A DNA stretch of 47,922 nucleotides from Streptomyces caelestis. Its GTDB lineage: Bacteria > Actinomycetota > Actinomycetes > Streptomycetales > Streptomycetaceae. The stretch spans positions 1 through 47,922 of the forward strand of contig NZ_LGCN01000223.1 of the NCBI RefSeq assembly GCF_001279005.1, read 5' to 3'. The first letter of the stretch is position 1, and each line of letters begins with the position of its first letter. The notes beneath the pieces are model-generated. The model searched no databases and was not told the origin of the DNA. It worked only from the letters and a program-made list of their open reading frames with translations. Both the position numbers and the translations under genes were made by a program. Shown here piece by piece: positions 1 to 8,803 of this stretch.

Positions 1-367
1 GCCGCGGGAACGCCACGTCGGGCGCGCCGATCTGCAGCGGCATGATCCAGTTGGCGAAACCGGCGAACAGCGGCGTCGCGAACATCAGCAGCATGATCGC
101 GCCGTGCATCGTGAACGACTGGTTGTACTGCTCGTTCGAGAGGACCTGCAGGCCCGGCCGGGCCAGCTCGGCGCGCATCGCCAGCGCCAGGATCCCGCCC
201 AGTACGAAGAACCCGAACGACGTCGCCAGGTACAGCGTGCCGATCGTCTTGTGGTCCGTGGTCGTCAGCCACTTGACGACCACGTTGCCACGGCTCTGGC
301 GCCTGACCGGCAGCTCGTCCTCGTAGGACTCCTTGTGGAGTGAGCCCACCGTGCTCTTGTCCGCCAC
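1..367 (-). CDS. ctaD: Cytochrome c oxidase subunit I, 5' part (runs off window)
   Basis: This is the N-terminal 122 codons of the haem-copper oxidase catalytic subunit, which reduces O2 in the aa3-type terminal oxidase of the membrane. The translation begins [19 protein letters not shown] and holds the family hallmark [15 protein letters not shown] before helix I. It then reads [18 protein letters not shown], where the His of TMHG is a haem a ligand in this family. The GTG at 365-367 is preceded by an AGGAGG-type site (376-382) at normal spacing. The rest of the gene, with the other helices and the CuB ligands, lies left of the window. Function is certain from family motifs; the length cannot be judged. 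Confidence 0.95.
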   Translation of the reverse strand, partial: MADKSTVGSLHKESYEDELPVRRQSRGNVVVKWLTTTDHKTIGTLYLATSFGFFVLGGILALAMRAELARPGLQVLSNEQYNQSFTMHGAIMLLMFATPLFAGFANWIMPLQIGAPDVAFPR

Positions 368-500
368 TGTCCAAGTCCTCCTATGGGCCCGGGGAGAGTT
401 CCGAAGGCAGCATGACGGGACGATTCCCGACTTCACGCGAAACAGGGCGTTGTGGCGCACTTTCCACTCGGCAATCGGGTGACGCCGGTTTCCCGCCGTC

Positions 501-1154
501 GTGTCGCCGGGCCGAAACGATCTCCCCGCCCCCTGTGACCCCGCGGTCCGCGCCGCTGGTCCGAGCCGCCGGACCGACAGGACAACGGAGGGGACGCCGA
601 GGCCGGCATTCCGTCGCGCCGTGGCCTGGTGCGTCGACTTCGCGCTGGTGGTGACGCCGGCCGCGGTGCTCGCGGTGCTCACCTCCGACCGCGTGTCCAC
701 CCTCGTCACGGGCGTGCCCGAACTCGCCGCCCGCGGCGGCTCGGACCTGCTGACCTCGCGCGGTGACGTGCTCGACGCCTCCGAGGGCCTCGGCCTGTCG
801 CCGTGGAGCATGTCCGTGCTGTACGTGGAACAGGCCTTCGGGCTGCTGGTCGTCGCCGCGTTCCTCTACCGGTGGGCGTGCCGGGCCCTGCTCGGGCGCA
901 CCGCCGGCAAAGGGCTGACCGGGCTGCGGATCACACCGCGCGGAACCGGCGCGGCGGCGCACCGGGCGGCGGTGACCACGGCGGCGGACGTCGCCGTGTA
1001 CGCCGTGGCCCGTGTCCTGCTGGTCGAGGGGCGGTTCGCGCTGCCCGTGCCGGGCCCCGGCCGCCGCTCCCTCGCCGACCGGGTGGCGGGCACGTCGGTG
1101 ACGGGGCCGGGCCTCAGCAGGCCCGACGCCATGCGTCCGGCTCGTACTTCTTGA
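501..1154 (+). CDS. RDD family membrane protein
   Basis: Predicted 217-aa integral membrane protein of the RDD family, whose biochemical role is mostly unknown. After a charged N-terminus it shows [14 protein letters not shown] (about 38-51), the R...D signature on the first membrane helix. A second helix lies near 107-123, followed by [13 protein letters not shown], the typical RDD loop, and a C-terminal [11 protein letters not shown] motif. The GTG start at 501 has no convincing ribosome-binding site, so the N-terminus may be shorter. The 3' end overlaps the convergent GH114 gene by 41 bases. It diverges from ctaD across a gap of about 130 bases. The family call is good; partners are unknown. 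Confidence 0.75.
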   Translation: MSPGRNDLPAPCDPAVRAAGPSRRTDRTTEGTPRPAFRRAVAWCVDFALVVTPAAVLAVLTSDRVSTLVTGVPELAARGGSDLLTSRGDVLDASEGLGLSPWSMSVLYVEQAFGLLVVAAFLYRWACRALLGRTAGKGLTGLRITPRGTGAAAHRAAVTTAADVAVYAVARVLLVEGRFALPVPGPGRRSLADRVAGTSVTGPGLSRPDAMRPARTS

Positions 1155-1923
1155 GCAGGGAACTCAGCTCCAGCCGCCGGGAGTCGGCGCAGAAGCGGTC
1201 GGTGGTCAGCTCGTACTCGACGTGGAAGACGGCCTTGTCCGCCTCGACGAACGGGGTCGGCTCCGCGCACTCGTCGTACGGGGCGCACTGCTCGTCGGCC
1301 GCGAAGTCGAAGTCGTCGACCGGTTCGGGGATCTGGTCGAGGTCGTTCTTCAGGCCGACGGCCATGCCGCGCTCGTGGGCGAGCCGGGCGAGGAGCCGGT
1401 TGCAGCGGAGCTGGTCGTCCGCGGTGAGCGGGAAGCCGGTTCGGTCGCGGTAGCCGTCCATGTCGTCCGGCTCCACCGCGTCGAAGCCCTTCTCCCGGCA
1501 CATGTCGAGGCGCCGCGCCATGAGCGGTTCCAGTACGTCGGTGCGGCGGATGTCGAGCCGGCGCTCGCCCTCCCAGCCGTTGCCGCGGCCGATCACCGAC
1601 GCCGGGAAGTCGTCCGCGTCCGGGCGGAAGTCCTCCCAGGCGCCGGTGGAGAGGCAGCAGATGGCCTTCCGGCCGTCGCGGTGCAGTTTCGCGACCGTCC
1701 CCTTCGAGTGGTCGAAGCCGTCGATGTCGTGGACCGGGACGTCGACGGAGGTGTCGAGCCGTCCGCTGAGCTGCCACTGCCAGTCGGCGCCGGGCCGGGG
1801 CCGCCGGCGGTCGCCGGCCGGCGTCTTCGCGCCGGCCGGGTCGTCGGCACCGGGTCCGGGCGCGGCCGTACAGGCCGCCGGCAACAGGACGAGCAGCGGG
1901 GCCAGGAGGAAAGGTCGTCTCAC
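1114..1923 (-). CDS. Exported GH114 endo-alpha-1,4-polygalactosaminidase-like protein
   Basis: A 269-aa secreted protein of glycoside hydrolase family 114 (TM1410-like), a family that cuts alpha-1,4-linked galactosaminoglycans. The GTG start at 1921-1923 gives VRRPFLLAPLLVLLPAAC, a short basic then hydrophobic signal sequence ending in Cys. The lipobox is not canonical because position -3 is Pro, so lipidation is uncertain. Family blocks follow: WQWQLSG, DIDGFDHSKGTVAKLH, GRKAICCLSTGAWEDFRPDADDFP, KGFDAVEPDDMDGY and GLKNDLDQIPEPVDDFDFAADEQC, ending KAVFHVEY. The acidic residues in EPDDMDG are the expected catalytic region. Longer upstream reading in the same frame is Arg/Pro-rich and not protein-like, which supports this start. 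Confidence 0.85.
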   Translation of the reverse strand: MRRPFLLAPLLVLLPAACTAAPGPGADDPAGAKTPAGDRRRPRPGADWQWQLSGRLDTSVDVPVHDIDGFDHSKGTVAKLHRDGRKAICCLSTGAWEDFRPDADDFPASVIGRGNGWEGERRLDIRRTDVLEPLMARRLDMCREKGFDAVEPDDMDGYRDRTGFPLTADDQLRCNRLLARLAHERGMAVGLKNDLDQIPEPVDDFDFAADEQCAPYDECAEPTPFVEADKAVFHVEYELTTDRFCADSRRLELSSLLKKYEPDAWRRAC

Positions 1924-2207
1924 CGGGCGGTCTCCGGAACGGGCGGCACACAGGAACCTCAAGGATGATCGTCGCCGCCTCCGGGTGCGGCGGGGCCCGG
2001 AACACGGCCGCGGCGCACCGCGGGGTGGACACCACGGGAATGAGCGAACGCACACACGCGCGTAGTCTCGTCCCGAGTGTTCGCCGCACCGGGGACGACC
2101 CCGGCGGGACCGTACCCGCACGTCGCAACTAGGGTCGGCTGCCGGGCCCGGTCGACCCACACCCTTCGGCCACAGCAACTCCACATCGGAAGCGAGATTT
2201 CACCACC

Positions 2208-3740
2208 GTGACTGCTCTCACTCTCAGCACCGCCGCGGTCCCCGGCCTGCGGGCCGACGCGATCGTGATCGGTGTCGCCAAGGGCTCCGCGTCAAAGCCC
2301 GGGGGGCCCGTCGTCGCACCGGGCGCCGAGGCCGTGGACCAGGCGTACGACGGCGGGCTCGCCGGCGTCCTGGAGACCCTCGGCGCGTCCGGTGCCGAGG
2401 GCGAGGTGACGAAGCTCCCCGCGCCGTCCGGCTTCAAGGCGCCGCTCGTGGTGGCGGTGGGCCTCGGCGCCCAGCCCGAGAAGGACTCCGGCTACGACAC
2501 CGAGGCGCTGCGCAAGGCGGCCGGTGTGGCCGCCCGCACCCTCGCCGGCGCCAAGAAGGCCGCGTTCGCCCTGCCGCTGACGGACGCCGCCGGCGCCGGC
2601 GCGGTCGCCGAGGGCGTGCTGCTCGGCGCGTACTCCTTCGACGCCTACAAGGACAACGGCAAGGACGGGAAGAACGGCAAGGCGCCGCTCGCCGAGGCCG
2701 TGCTGCTCGGCGGCAAACCCCGCGACAAGGCGTACAAGGCCGCGGTCGAGCGCGCCACCGCCGTCGCCGAGGAGCTGAACCGCGCCCGCGACCTGATCAA
2801 CATGCCGCCGAACGACCTCGACCCCGAGGCGTTCGCGGCCATCGCCCAGGCGGCGGCCAAGGAGCACGGCATCAAGGTGCAGGTGCTCGACGAGAAGGCG
2901 CTGGCCAAGGGCGGTTACGGCGGCATCCTGGGCGTGGGCGCCGGCTCGGCGTCGGGTCCGCGGCTGGTGAAGCTGTCGTACACCTCGTCCAAGGCGAAGA
3001 AGCACCTCGCGCTGGTCGGCAAGGGCATCACCTACGACTCGGGCGGCATCTCGCTGAAGCCGGCCGGGCACAACGAGACGATGAAGTGCGACATGAGCGG
3101 CGCCGCCGCCGTGTTCGCCGCGGTCGTCGCCGCCGCGCGCCTCGGCCTGGAGGTCAACGTGACCGGCTGGCTGGCGCTGGCCGAGAACATGCCGTCCGGC
3201 TCGGCGACGCGCCCGGGCGACGTGCTGCGCATGTACAGCGGCAAGACCGTGGAGGTGCTCAACACGGACGCCGAGGGCCGGCTGGTCCTCGCGGACGCGC
3301 TGTGGGCGGCCTCCGCGGAGAAGCCGGACGCGATCGTGGACGTCGCGACGCTGACCGGGGCGATGATGCTGGCGCTGGGCAGCCGCACGTTCGGGATCAT
3401 GGCGAACGACGACGCGTTCCGCTCCGCGGTGCACGAGGCGGCGGAGGAGGTCGGCGAGCCGGCGTGGCCGATGCCGCTGCCGGAGCACCTGCGCAAGGGG
3501 ATGGACTCGGCGACCGCCGACATCGCCAACATGGGTGAGCGGATGGGCGGCGGGCTGGTCGCCGGGCTGTTCCTGCGCGAGTTCGTGGGTGAGGGGATCA
3601 CCTGGGCGCACCTGGACATCGCCGGGCCGGCGTTCAACGAGGGCGGGCCGTTCGGGTACACGCCGAAGGGCGGGACGGGATCGGCGGTACGGACGCTGGT
3701 CCGGCTCGCGGAGCTTGCGGCCGCGGGTGATCTTGGCTGA
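2208..3740 (+). CDS. pepA: Leucyl aminopeptidase (M17 family)
   Basis: A 510-aa cytosolic aminopeptidase that removes N-terminal Leu and other residues from peptides as a two-metal enzyme, usually a hexamer. The M17 signature NTDAEGRLVLADAL starts at residue 352. The expected metal and substrate residues are visible: K272 and D277 in GKGITYDSGG, D295 in MKCDMSG, and D354 and E356 in the signature. R358 is the conserved catalytic Arg. Length is normal for the family, and the N-terminal about 170 residues are the variable macro-like domain. Start is GTG with only a weak purine stretch upstream. It is the last gene before a 468-base gap and is probably transcribed alone. Confidence 0.97.
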   Translation: MTALTLSTAAVPGLRADAIVIGVAKGSASKPGGPVVAPGAEAVDQAYDGGLAGVLETLGASGAEGEVTKLPAPSGFKAPLVVAVGLGAQPEKDSGYDTEALRKAAGVAARTLAGAKKAAFALPLTDAAGAGAVAEGVLLGAYSFDAYKDNGKDGKNGKAPLAEAVLLGGKPRDKAYKAAVERATAVAEELNRARDLINMPPNDLDPEAFAAIAQAAAKEHGIKVQVLDEKALAKGGYGGILGVGAGSASGPRLVKLSYTSSKAKKHLALVGKGITYDSGGISLKPAGHNETMKCDMSGAAAVFAAVVAAARLGLEVNVTGWLALAENMPSGSATRPGDVLRMYSGKTVEVLNTDAEGRLVLADALWAASAEKPDAIVDVATLTGAMMLALGSRTFGIMANDDAFRSAVHEAAEEVGEPAWPMPLPEHLRKGMDSATADIANMGERMGGGLVAGLFLREFVGEGITWAHLDIAGPAFNEGGPFGYTPKGGTGSAVRTLVRLAELAAAGDLG

Positions 3741-4208
3741 GAGCGCCTGATGGGTCGGGGTGCGGTGAAATGCGCGACTGCGGGTCCGTCGTGGCTGGTC
3801 GCGCCCGCGCGGCGGAGCCGCAGACCGGGCACGGCCCCGCGCCCCTATCGGTTGGCTGCGGCCGGCCTTCTTGACGGGCGCGGCCAACCGGTCGCGCCCC
3901 TTCAGGGGCGCGGGGAACTGCGCGAGCAACCCGCACCGACCCGCACCGACGGGACGACAGGGGCGGCGCCCTCAGGGTGTGGGGAAGCCCCACCGACCCG
4001 GGCGGCCGGGGGCCGAGGGGGAGCCCCCTCTTGCGGAAGTGGGGTGTCTCACACCACGGCCCGGCGTCTCGTTCGGCTCCCGCAAGTGCGAAGATGGGGC
4101 TCGGCAGGACAGGGCCCCACCCAAGGGCCGAGAACATTGAGCGGCCGGACACCAGCCGCCGACCGGTCACTGGAGACCGGCGTGGCGCACATGCATGGAG
4201 GACGTGAC
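3741..4208. repeat. Intergenic region with nested palindromes (dispersed Streptomyces repeat type)
   Basis: I see no credible gene in this 468-base gap. It holds a nest of inverted repeats. CCCCGCGCCCCT (3835-3846) pairs with AGGGGCGCGGGG (3904-3915). GGTTGGCTGC (3851-3860) pairs with GCGGCCAACC (3880-3889) with one G-T pair. CGCGCCCC (3893-3900) pairs with GGGGCGCG (3905-3912). The segment AGGGGCGCGGGGAACTGCGCGA recurs in close form at 8500-8521, so it is a dispersed repeat and not chance GC-richness. It may end pepA transcription. An lpdA promoter must lie downstream, but I cannot place it. Confidence 0.7.
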
Positions 4209-5597
4209 GTGGCGAACGACGCCAGCACCGTTTTCGACCTAGTGATCCTCGGCGGTGGCAGCGGTGGCTACGCCGCGGCCCTGCGCGGGGCGCAGCTGGG
4301 CCTGGACGTCGCCCTGATCGAGAAGAACAAGCTCGGCGGCACCTGCCTGCACAACGGCTGCATCCCCACCAAGGCCCTGCTGCACGCGGGCGAGATCGCC
4401 GACCAGGCCCGCGAGAGCGAGCAGTTCGGCATCAAGACGACCTTCGAGGGCGTCGACATGGCGGGCGTGCACAAGTACAAGGACGACGTGATCGCCGGTC
4501 TGTACAAGGGCCTGCAGGGTCTGGTCGCCTCCCGCAAGGTGACCTACATCGAGGGTGAGGGCCGGCTGTCCTCCCCCACCTCCGTCGACGTGAACGGCCG
4601 GCGCGTCCAGGGCCGCCACGTCCTGCTGGCGACCGGCTCCGTGCCGAAGTCGCTGCCGGGCCTGGAGATCGACGGCGACCGGATCATCTCCTCCGACCAC
4701 GCCCTCGTCCTGGACCGCGTGCCGAAGTCCGCGATCATCCTGGGCGGCGGCGTCATCGGCGTCGAGTTCGCCTCCGCGTGGAAGTCCTTCGGCGCCGACG
4801 TCACGATCGTCGAGGGCCTCAAGCACCTCGTGCCGGTCGAGGACGAGAACTCCTCCAAGCTGCTGGAGCGCGCCTTCCGCAAGCGGGGCATCAAGTTCAA
4901 CCTGGGCACCTTCTTCCAGAAGGCCGAGTACACCCAGGACGGCGTCAAGGTCACCCTGGCGGACGGCAAGGAGTTCGAGGCCGAGGTCCTGCTCGTCGCC
5001 ATCGGCCGCGGCCCGGTCTCGCAGGGTCTGGGCTACGAGGAGCAGGGCGTCGCCATGGACCGCGGCTACGTCCTGGTCGACGAGTACATGCGCACCAACG
5101 TTCCCACCATCTCCGCCGTCGGCGACCTGGTCCCGACCCTCCAGCTCGCGCACGTCGGCTTCGCCGAGGGCATCCTGGTGGCGGAGCGCCTGGCCGGCCT
5201 GAAGACCGTCCCGATCGACTACGACGGTGTCCCGCGGGTGACGTACTGCCACCCGGAGGTCGCCTCCGTCGGCGTCACCGAGGCCAAGGCCAAGGAGATC
5301 TACGGCGCGGACAAGGTCGTCGCCCTGAAGTACAACCTGGCGGGCAACGGCAAGAGCAAGATCCTGAAGACCGCGGGCGAGATCAAGCTCGTCCAGGTCA
5401 AGGACGGTGCGGTGGTCGGCGTCCACATGGTCGGCGACCGTATGGGCGAGCAGGTCGGCGAGGCCCAGCTGATCTACAACTGGGAGGCGCTGCCGGCCGA
5501 GGTGGCCCAGCTCATCCACGCCCACCCGACGCAGAACGAGGCGATGGGCGAGGCCCACCTGGCGCTGGCCGGAAAGCCCCTCCACTCCCACGACTGA
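4209..5597 (+). CDS. lpdA: Dihydrolipoyl dehydrogenase (E3)
   Basis: A 462-aa flavoprotein that reoxidises dihydrolipoamide on E2 with NAD+, serving pyruvate and 2-oxoglutarate dehydrogenase. The FAD site GGGSGG is at 15-20, the redox pair C46 and C51 in [15 protein letters not shown], the NAD site GGGVIG at 179-184, and the catalytic dyad H439/E444 in HPTQNE. Length is normal. The start chosen is GTG 4209, 7 nt after GGAGG (4197-4201); an in-frame ATG at 4191 has no such site. The E2 gene begins 62 bases downstream with its own ribosome-binding site, so the two probably share an mRNA. Confidence 0.96.
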   Translation: MANDASTVFDLVILGGGSGGYAAALRGAQLGLDVALIEKNKLGGTCLHNGCIPTKALLHAGEIADQARESEQFGIKTTFEGVDMAGVHKYKDDVIAGLYKGLQGLVASRKVTYIEGEGRLSSPTSVDVNGRRVQGRHVLLATGSVPKSLPGLEIDGDRIISSDHALVLDRVPKSAIILGGGVIGVEFASAWKSFGADVTIVEGLKHLVPVEDENSSKLLERAFRKRGIKFNLGTFFQKAEYTQDGVKVTLADGKEFEAEVLLVAIGRGPVSQGLGYEEQGVAMDRGYVLVDEYMRTNVPTISAVGDLVPTLQLAHVGFAEGILVAERLAGLKTVPIDYDGVPRVTYCHPEVASVGVTEAKAKEIYGADKVVALKYNLAGNGKSKILKTAGEIKLVQVKDGAVVGVHMVGDRMGEQVGEAQLIYNWEALPAEVAQLIHAHPTQNEAMGEAHLALAGKPLHSHD

Positions 5598-5659
5598 CGC
5601 TCTCGGTCATCGGGCGCGACGACACAGACTTCCGCACTTTTAAAGGAGCAACCGAAACC

Positions 5660-7471
5660 ATGGCGGTTTCCGTAACCCTTCCGGCGCTCGGCGAGAGCGT
5701 CACCGAGGGCACTGTCACCCGCTGGCTGAAGGCCGAGGGCGAGCGCGTCGAGGCCGACGAGCCGCTGCTCGAGGTCTCCACCGACAAGGTCGACACCGAG
5801 ATCCCCGCTCCCGCCTCCGGCGTGCTGTCCTCCATCAAGGTCGCCGAGGACGAGACCGTCGAGGTCGGCGCCGAGCTGGCGCTGATCGACGACGGCAGCG
5901 GCGCCCCCGCGGCCGAGCAGGCACCGGCCGCCGAGCAGGCACCGGCCGCCGAGCAGGCCGCCCCGCCGGCTCCCGCCCCGGAGCCGCAGGCCGAGCCCTC
6001 CACCGAGCAGCCCGCCCCGGCCCCGGCGCCCACCGCCGAGGCCGCGGCCGGCGGCGGCTCCGCGCAGGGCACGGACGTGGTCCTGCCCGCGCTCGGCGAG
6101 TCCGTCACCGAGGGCACCGTCACCCGCTGGCTGAAGTCGGTCGGTGACACCGTCGAGGCCGACGAGCCGCTGCTGGAGGTGTCGACGGACAAGGTCGACA
6201 CCGAGATCCCCGCCCCCGCCTCCGGCACGCTGCTGGAGATCGTGGTCGGCGAGGACGAGACCGCCGAGGTCGGCGCCAAGCTCGCCGTCATCGGTGAGGC
6301 GGGCGCCGCCCCGGCCGCCGCCCCCGCCCCGGCCGCCCCCGAGGCCCCGGCGCAGCCCGCGCCCACCCCGGCTCCGGCTGCCACCCCGGTCCCGGCCCCG
6401 GCCGCCCCGGCTCCGGCTCCGGCAGCCCCGGCCCCGCAGCAGGCCGCCCCGGCGCCCGCCCCGGCTCCGGCCCCTGCCCCGCAGGCGCCCGCGGCCCCGG
6501 CCGCCGCTCCCGCCGCCGCCCAGGCCACGGACGAGGGCGCCTACGTGACCCCGCTGGTGCGCAAGCTCGCCGCCGAGAACGGCGTCGACCTGTCCACCGT
6601 CAAGGGCACCGGCGTCGGCGGCCGCATCCGCAAGCAGGACGTCATCGCGGCCGCCGAGGCCGCGAAGGCCCCCGCCCCGGCCCCGGCCCCGGCCCCGGCC
6701 GCCGCGGCGGCGCCCGCCGCGAAGAAGGCCCCGTCCCTCGAGGCCTCCCCGCTGCGCGGTCAGACCGTGAAGATGCCGCGGATCCGCAAGGTCATCGGCG
6801 ACAACATGGTCAAGGCCCTGCACGAGCAGGCCCAGCTGTCCTCGGTGGTCGAGGTCGACGTCACCCGCCTGATGAAGCTGCGCGCCCGCGCCAAGGACGC
6901 GTTCGCGGCGCGTGAGGGCGTCAAGCTCTCCCCGATGCCGTTCTTCGTCAAGGCCGCGGCCCAGGCGCTGAAGGCCCACGCGCCGATCAACGCCAAGATC
7001 AACGAGGCCGAGGGGACCATCACCTACTTCGACACCGAGAACATCGGTATCGCGGTGGACTCCGAGAAGGGCCTGATGACCCCGGTCATCAAGAACGCCG
7101 GTGACCTCAACCTGGCCGGCATCGCCAAGGCGACCGCCGACCTGGCGGGCAAGGTGCGGGCCGGCAAGATCAGCCCGGACGAGCTGGCCGGCGCGACCTT
7201 CACCATCTCCAACACCGGTTCGCGCGGCGCGCTGTTCGACACGATCATCGTGCCTCCGGGCCAGGTCGCGATCCTCGGCATCGGTGCCACGGTCAAGCGT
7301 CCGGCCGTCATCGAGACCGAGGAGGGCACGGTCATCGGCGTCCGCGACATGACCTACCTGACCCTCTCCTACGACCACCGCCTGGTGGACGGCGCCGACG
7401 CGGCCCGTTACCTGACGGCGGTCAAGGCGATCCTTGAGGCGGGCGAGTTCGAGGTCGAGCTCGGTCTGTAG
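5660..7471 (+). CDS. sucB: Dihydrolipoamide acyltransferase (E2), two lipoyl domains
   Basis: A 603-aa E2 core of a 2-oxoacid dehydrogenase complex. Order: lipoyl domain 1 (modified Lys K43 in STDKVDTE), an Ala/Pro/Glu linker with a PAAEQA repeat, lipoyl domain 2 (K178), a long Ala-Pro linker, the E3/E1-binding domain starting at Y295, and the acyltransferase domain with the HxxxDG motif H573-D577-G578. AAAGGAG lies 12 nt before the ATG. It is usually named sucB in Streptomyces, but in actinobacteria the corresponding AceF protein is the shared E2 of a mixed pyruvate/2-oxoglutarate dehydrogenase, so acetyltransferase activity is equally plausible. The lpdA, gntR and aceE neighbours favour that view. 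Lipoylation needs lipB and lipA further downstream. Confidence 0.93.
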   Translation: MAVSVTLPALGESVTEGTVTRWLKAEGERVEADEPLLEVSTDKVDTEIPAPASGVLSSIKVAEDETVEVGAELALIDDGSGAPAAEQAPAAEQAPAAEQAAPPAPAPEPQAEPSTEQPAPAPAPTAEAAAGGGSAQGTDVVLPALGESVTEGTVTRWLKSVGDTVEADEPLLEVSTDKVDTEIPAPASGTLLEIVVGEDETAEVGAKLAVIGEAGAAPAAAPAPAAPEAPAQPAPTPAPAATPVPAPAAPAPAPAAPAPQQAAPAPAPAPAPAPQAPAAPAAAPAAAQATDEGAYVTPLVRKLAAENGVDLSTVKGTGVGGRIRKQDVIAAAEAAKAPAPAPAPAPAAAAAPAAKKAPSLEASPLRGQTVKMPRIRKVIGDNMVKALHEQAQLSSVVEVDVTRLMKLRARAKDAFAAREGVKLSPMPFFVKAAAQALKAHAPINAKINEAEGTITYFDTENIGIAVDSEKGLMTPVIKNAGDLNLAGIAKATADLAGKVRAGKISPDELAGATFTISNTGSRGALFDTIIVPPGQVAILGIGATVKRPAVIETEEGTVIGVRDMTYLTLSYDHRLVDGADAARYLTAVKAILEAGEFEVELGL

Positions 7472-7477
7472 TTCCGG

Positions 7478-7495
7478 CGGCCCCGCCAGGGGCCG
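7478..7495 (+). terminator. Short hairpin directly after the E2 gene
   Basis: CGGCCCC (7478-7484) pairs perfectly with GGGGCCG (7489-7495) around GCCA, beginning 7 nt after the stop codon. There is no T-run, as usual for Streptomyces terminators. It may act with the larger hairpin at 7560-7608. Confidence 0.55.
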
Positions 7496-7559
7496 AGGAT
7501 CTCAACGAGGTCGAGCCCGGTCCGTGACCCCGTGATCCGCGGTCGCCGACACGGTCGTA

Positions 7560-7608
7560 CGGTGCCCCCGTCGGGGAGGCCTTCGTGGCTTCCCGGGCGG
7601 GGGCACCG
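7560..7608 (+). terminator. Long hairpin ending the lpdA-E2 transcript
   Basis: CGGTGCCCCCG (7560-7570) and CGGGGGCACCG (7598-7608) are exact inverted repeats. The loop itself can fold, since GGGAGGCC and GGCTTCCC pair with one mismatch. It lies between the E2 stop and the gntR promoter region and is the best terminator for the upstream pair. Confidence 0.75.
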
Positions 7609-7685
7609 GCGTATGGAGCGTGTAAGTCTCGTCTCACCTGGGGGTAAGCGCCCCCGTGCGCCCCTCGCGGGCGGGCCGACCGCCG

Positions 7686-7702
7686 TATTGTCTAAGCGTC
7701 AA
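7686..7702 (+). promoter_or_regulatory. Possible gntR promoter/autoregulatory site
   Basis: TTGTC-TAAGC-GTCAA (7688-7702) is an imperfect inverted repeat of the TTGnC-N5-GnCAA type, 40 bases before the gntR start. It overlaps a possible -10-like TATTGT at 7686-7691. FCD-type GntR proteins often bind short palindromes over their own promoters. Assignment to this regulator is inference. Confidence 0.35.
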
Positions 7703-7742
7703 AGCCCCCCGGGGGCCCCTGGGCCCCGCTAAGGAGCCCCTC

Positions 7743-8366
7743 ATGACCGCGCCCGTCGTCCACTCGCTGCGCGAACAGATCCGCGAGCACATCCTGGAAG
7801 GGATCATCAGCGGACGCTGGCAGCCGGGCGAGCGGATCGTGGAGCGGCGGATCGCCACCGAGCTGGAGGTCAGCCAGACCCCCGTGCGGGAGGCGCTGCG
7901 CGAGCTGGAGTCGCTGCGGCTGATCGAGTCGGCGCCGAACAAGGGCGTGCGGGTGCGGAATCTGACGGCCGCCGACCTGGAGGAGAGCTACCCCGTCCGG
8001 GCCGGTCTGGAGGCGATCGCGGCGGAGCTGGCGGCGGCGCGGCTGGCGGAGGACTGCTCGGCGCTGGAGCCGCACGTCGCCGCGCTGTACGAGGCCGACC
8101 GGCTGGCGGACGGGACGGGGCAGGTGCGGCACACCGTGGCGTTCCACCGGGAGCTGGTGCGTGCCGCCGGCAACTCGGTGCTGCTGCACACGTGGGAGGG
8201 GCTGGGGATCGAGGTGTTCACGGCGCTGTCGATACGGTGGCTGGGGACGGTGCAGCAGTCCTATGCGGAGGAGCACGAGGAGCTCGTCGCCGCGTTCCGG
8301 CGGCGGGACCCCCTGATCGCGGACCTGGTCAAGGCGCACGTGCTGGGGTGTGCGCCTCGGGCGTAG
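7743..8366 (+). CDS. GntR-family regulator, FadR/FCD type
   Basis: A 207-aa one-component regulator. A winged HTH occupies about residues 8-75, with SLREQIREHILEGIISGRWQPGERI and then SQTPVREALRELESLRLI. An all-helical FCD effector domain follows, starting near YPVRAGLEAIAAELAA, with later His residues (HTVAFHRELV) of the kind that bind a metal or carboxylate ligand. The ATG at 7743 has AAGGAG 6 nt upstream. It lies between E2 and aceE on the same strand, so a 2-oxoacid sensor controlling aceE (and perhaps lpdA-E2) is the simplest reading, but the ligand is not known. The palindrome at 8691-8707 is a candidate operator. Confidence 0.88.
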   Translation: MTAPVVHSLREQIREHILEGIISGRWQPGERIVERRIATELEVSQTPVREALRELESLRLIESAPNKGVRVRNLTAADLEESYPVRAGLEAIAAELAAARLAEDCSALEPHVAALYEADRLADGTGQVRHTVAFHRELVRAAGNSVLLHTWEGLGIEVFTALSIRWLGTVQQSYAEEHEELVAAFRRRDPLIADLVKAHVLGCAPRA

Positions 8367-8689
8367 CGTCGGGAGTTCTTTCGCCCCCGCCGCCCCTTCC
8401 CGTCCTGTCCCTGGGGGCCGCGCCCCCAGACCCCCTCCGCGCCCACGCGGTGAGCCGCATGTCGACACAGCCCCGCGCCCCTGGGGGAAGCGTCCCTGAA
8501 GGGGCGCGGGGCACTGCGCGATCAGCCACCGCCGGCCCGCAGCCGCCATACGACCGGCCCACCCGGGCTCATCCGCGCGTACATCCCCTCACCTGCGCAA
8601 ACACTCCGACTGGACAGTCACCCCGTGCCACAAGCAGAGGCACCGCGTGCCGACTTTCTCGGTATCGAGAGATTTTGTCCCTCAACCCT
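8367..8689. repeat. Intergenic palindromic repeats before aceE
   Basis: No gene is seen here. CTGGGGGC-CGC-GCCCCCAG (8411-8429) is a perfect hairpin whose core, followed by ACCCCC, recurs at 12640-12658. GCCCCGCGCCCCT (8470-8482) pairs exactly with AGGGGCGCGGGGC (8500-8512), and the flank through CACTGCGCGA matches the repeat at 3904-3925. These are dispersed palindromes of a kind very common in Streptomyces; they may also stop gntR transcription. Confidence 0.75.
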
Positions 8690-8719
8690 TTGATCGATCA
8701 TCGATCAGGGAGTTACAGT
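8690..8719 (+). promoter_or_regulatory. aceE promoter with overlapping perfect operator palindrome
   Basis: TTGATC (8690-8695) and TACAGT (8714-8719), 18 bases apart, fit a HrdB-type -35/-10 pair. A perfect inverted repeat, TGATCGAT-C-ATCGATCA (8691-8707), covers the -35 element and half the spacer, where a bound repressor would block RNA polymerase. This predicts a 5' leader of roughly 75-80 nt before aceE. The palindrome is seen directly; its binding by the adjacent GntR protein is inference. Confidence 0.65.
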
Positions 8720-8803
8720 CGCCAGCGGGCTTCCACCCGAGCCCTCCGCCCTGTCCTGCCAAAGACACAAGGGCACCCCCCTTCGACTGAGGAAGGCGGC
8801 GAC

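Noticed and set aside
3750..4208. N-terminal extension of lpdA through the upstream gap
   Set aside because: The extension runs through palindromic repeats, is Arg/Pro/Gly-rich, and E3 proteins begin just before the FAD motif; GGAGG supports GTG 4209.
5474..7378. 634-codon open frame antisense to the E2 gene
   Set aside because: Low-complexity Gly/Arg product that mirrors the Ala-Pro linkers of E2; no start signal.
8192..8803. Extension of aceE into the gntR gene
   Set aside because: It would overlap gntR, the repeats and the promoter; the family N-terminus and GAGGAAGG support ATG 8804.
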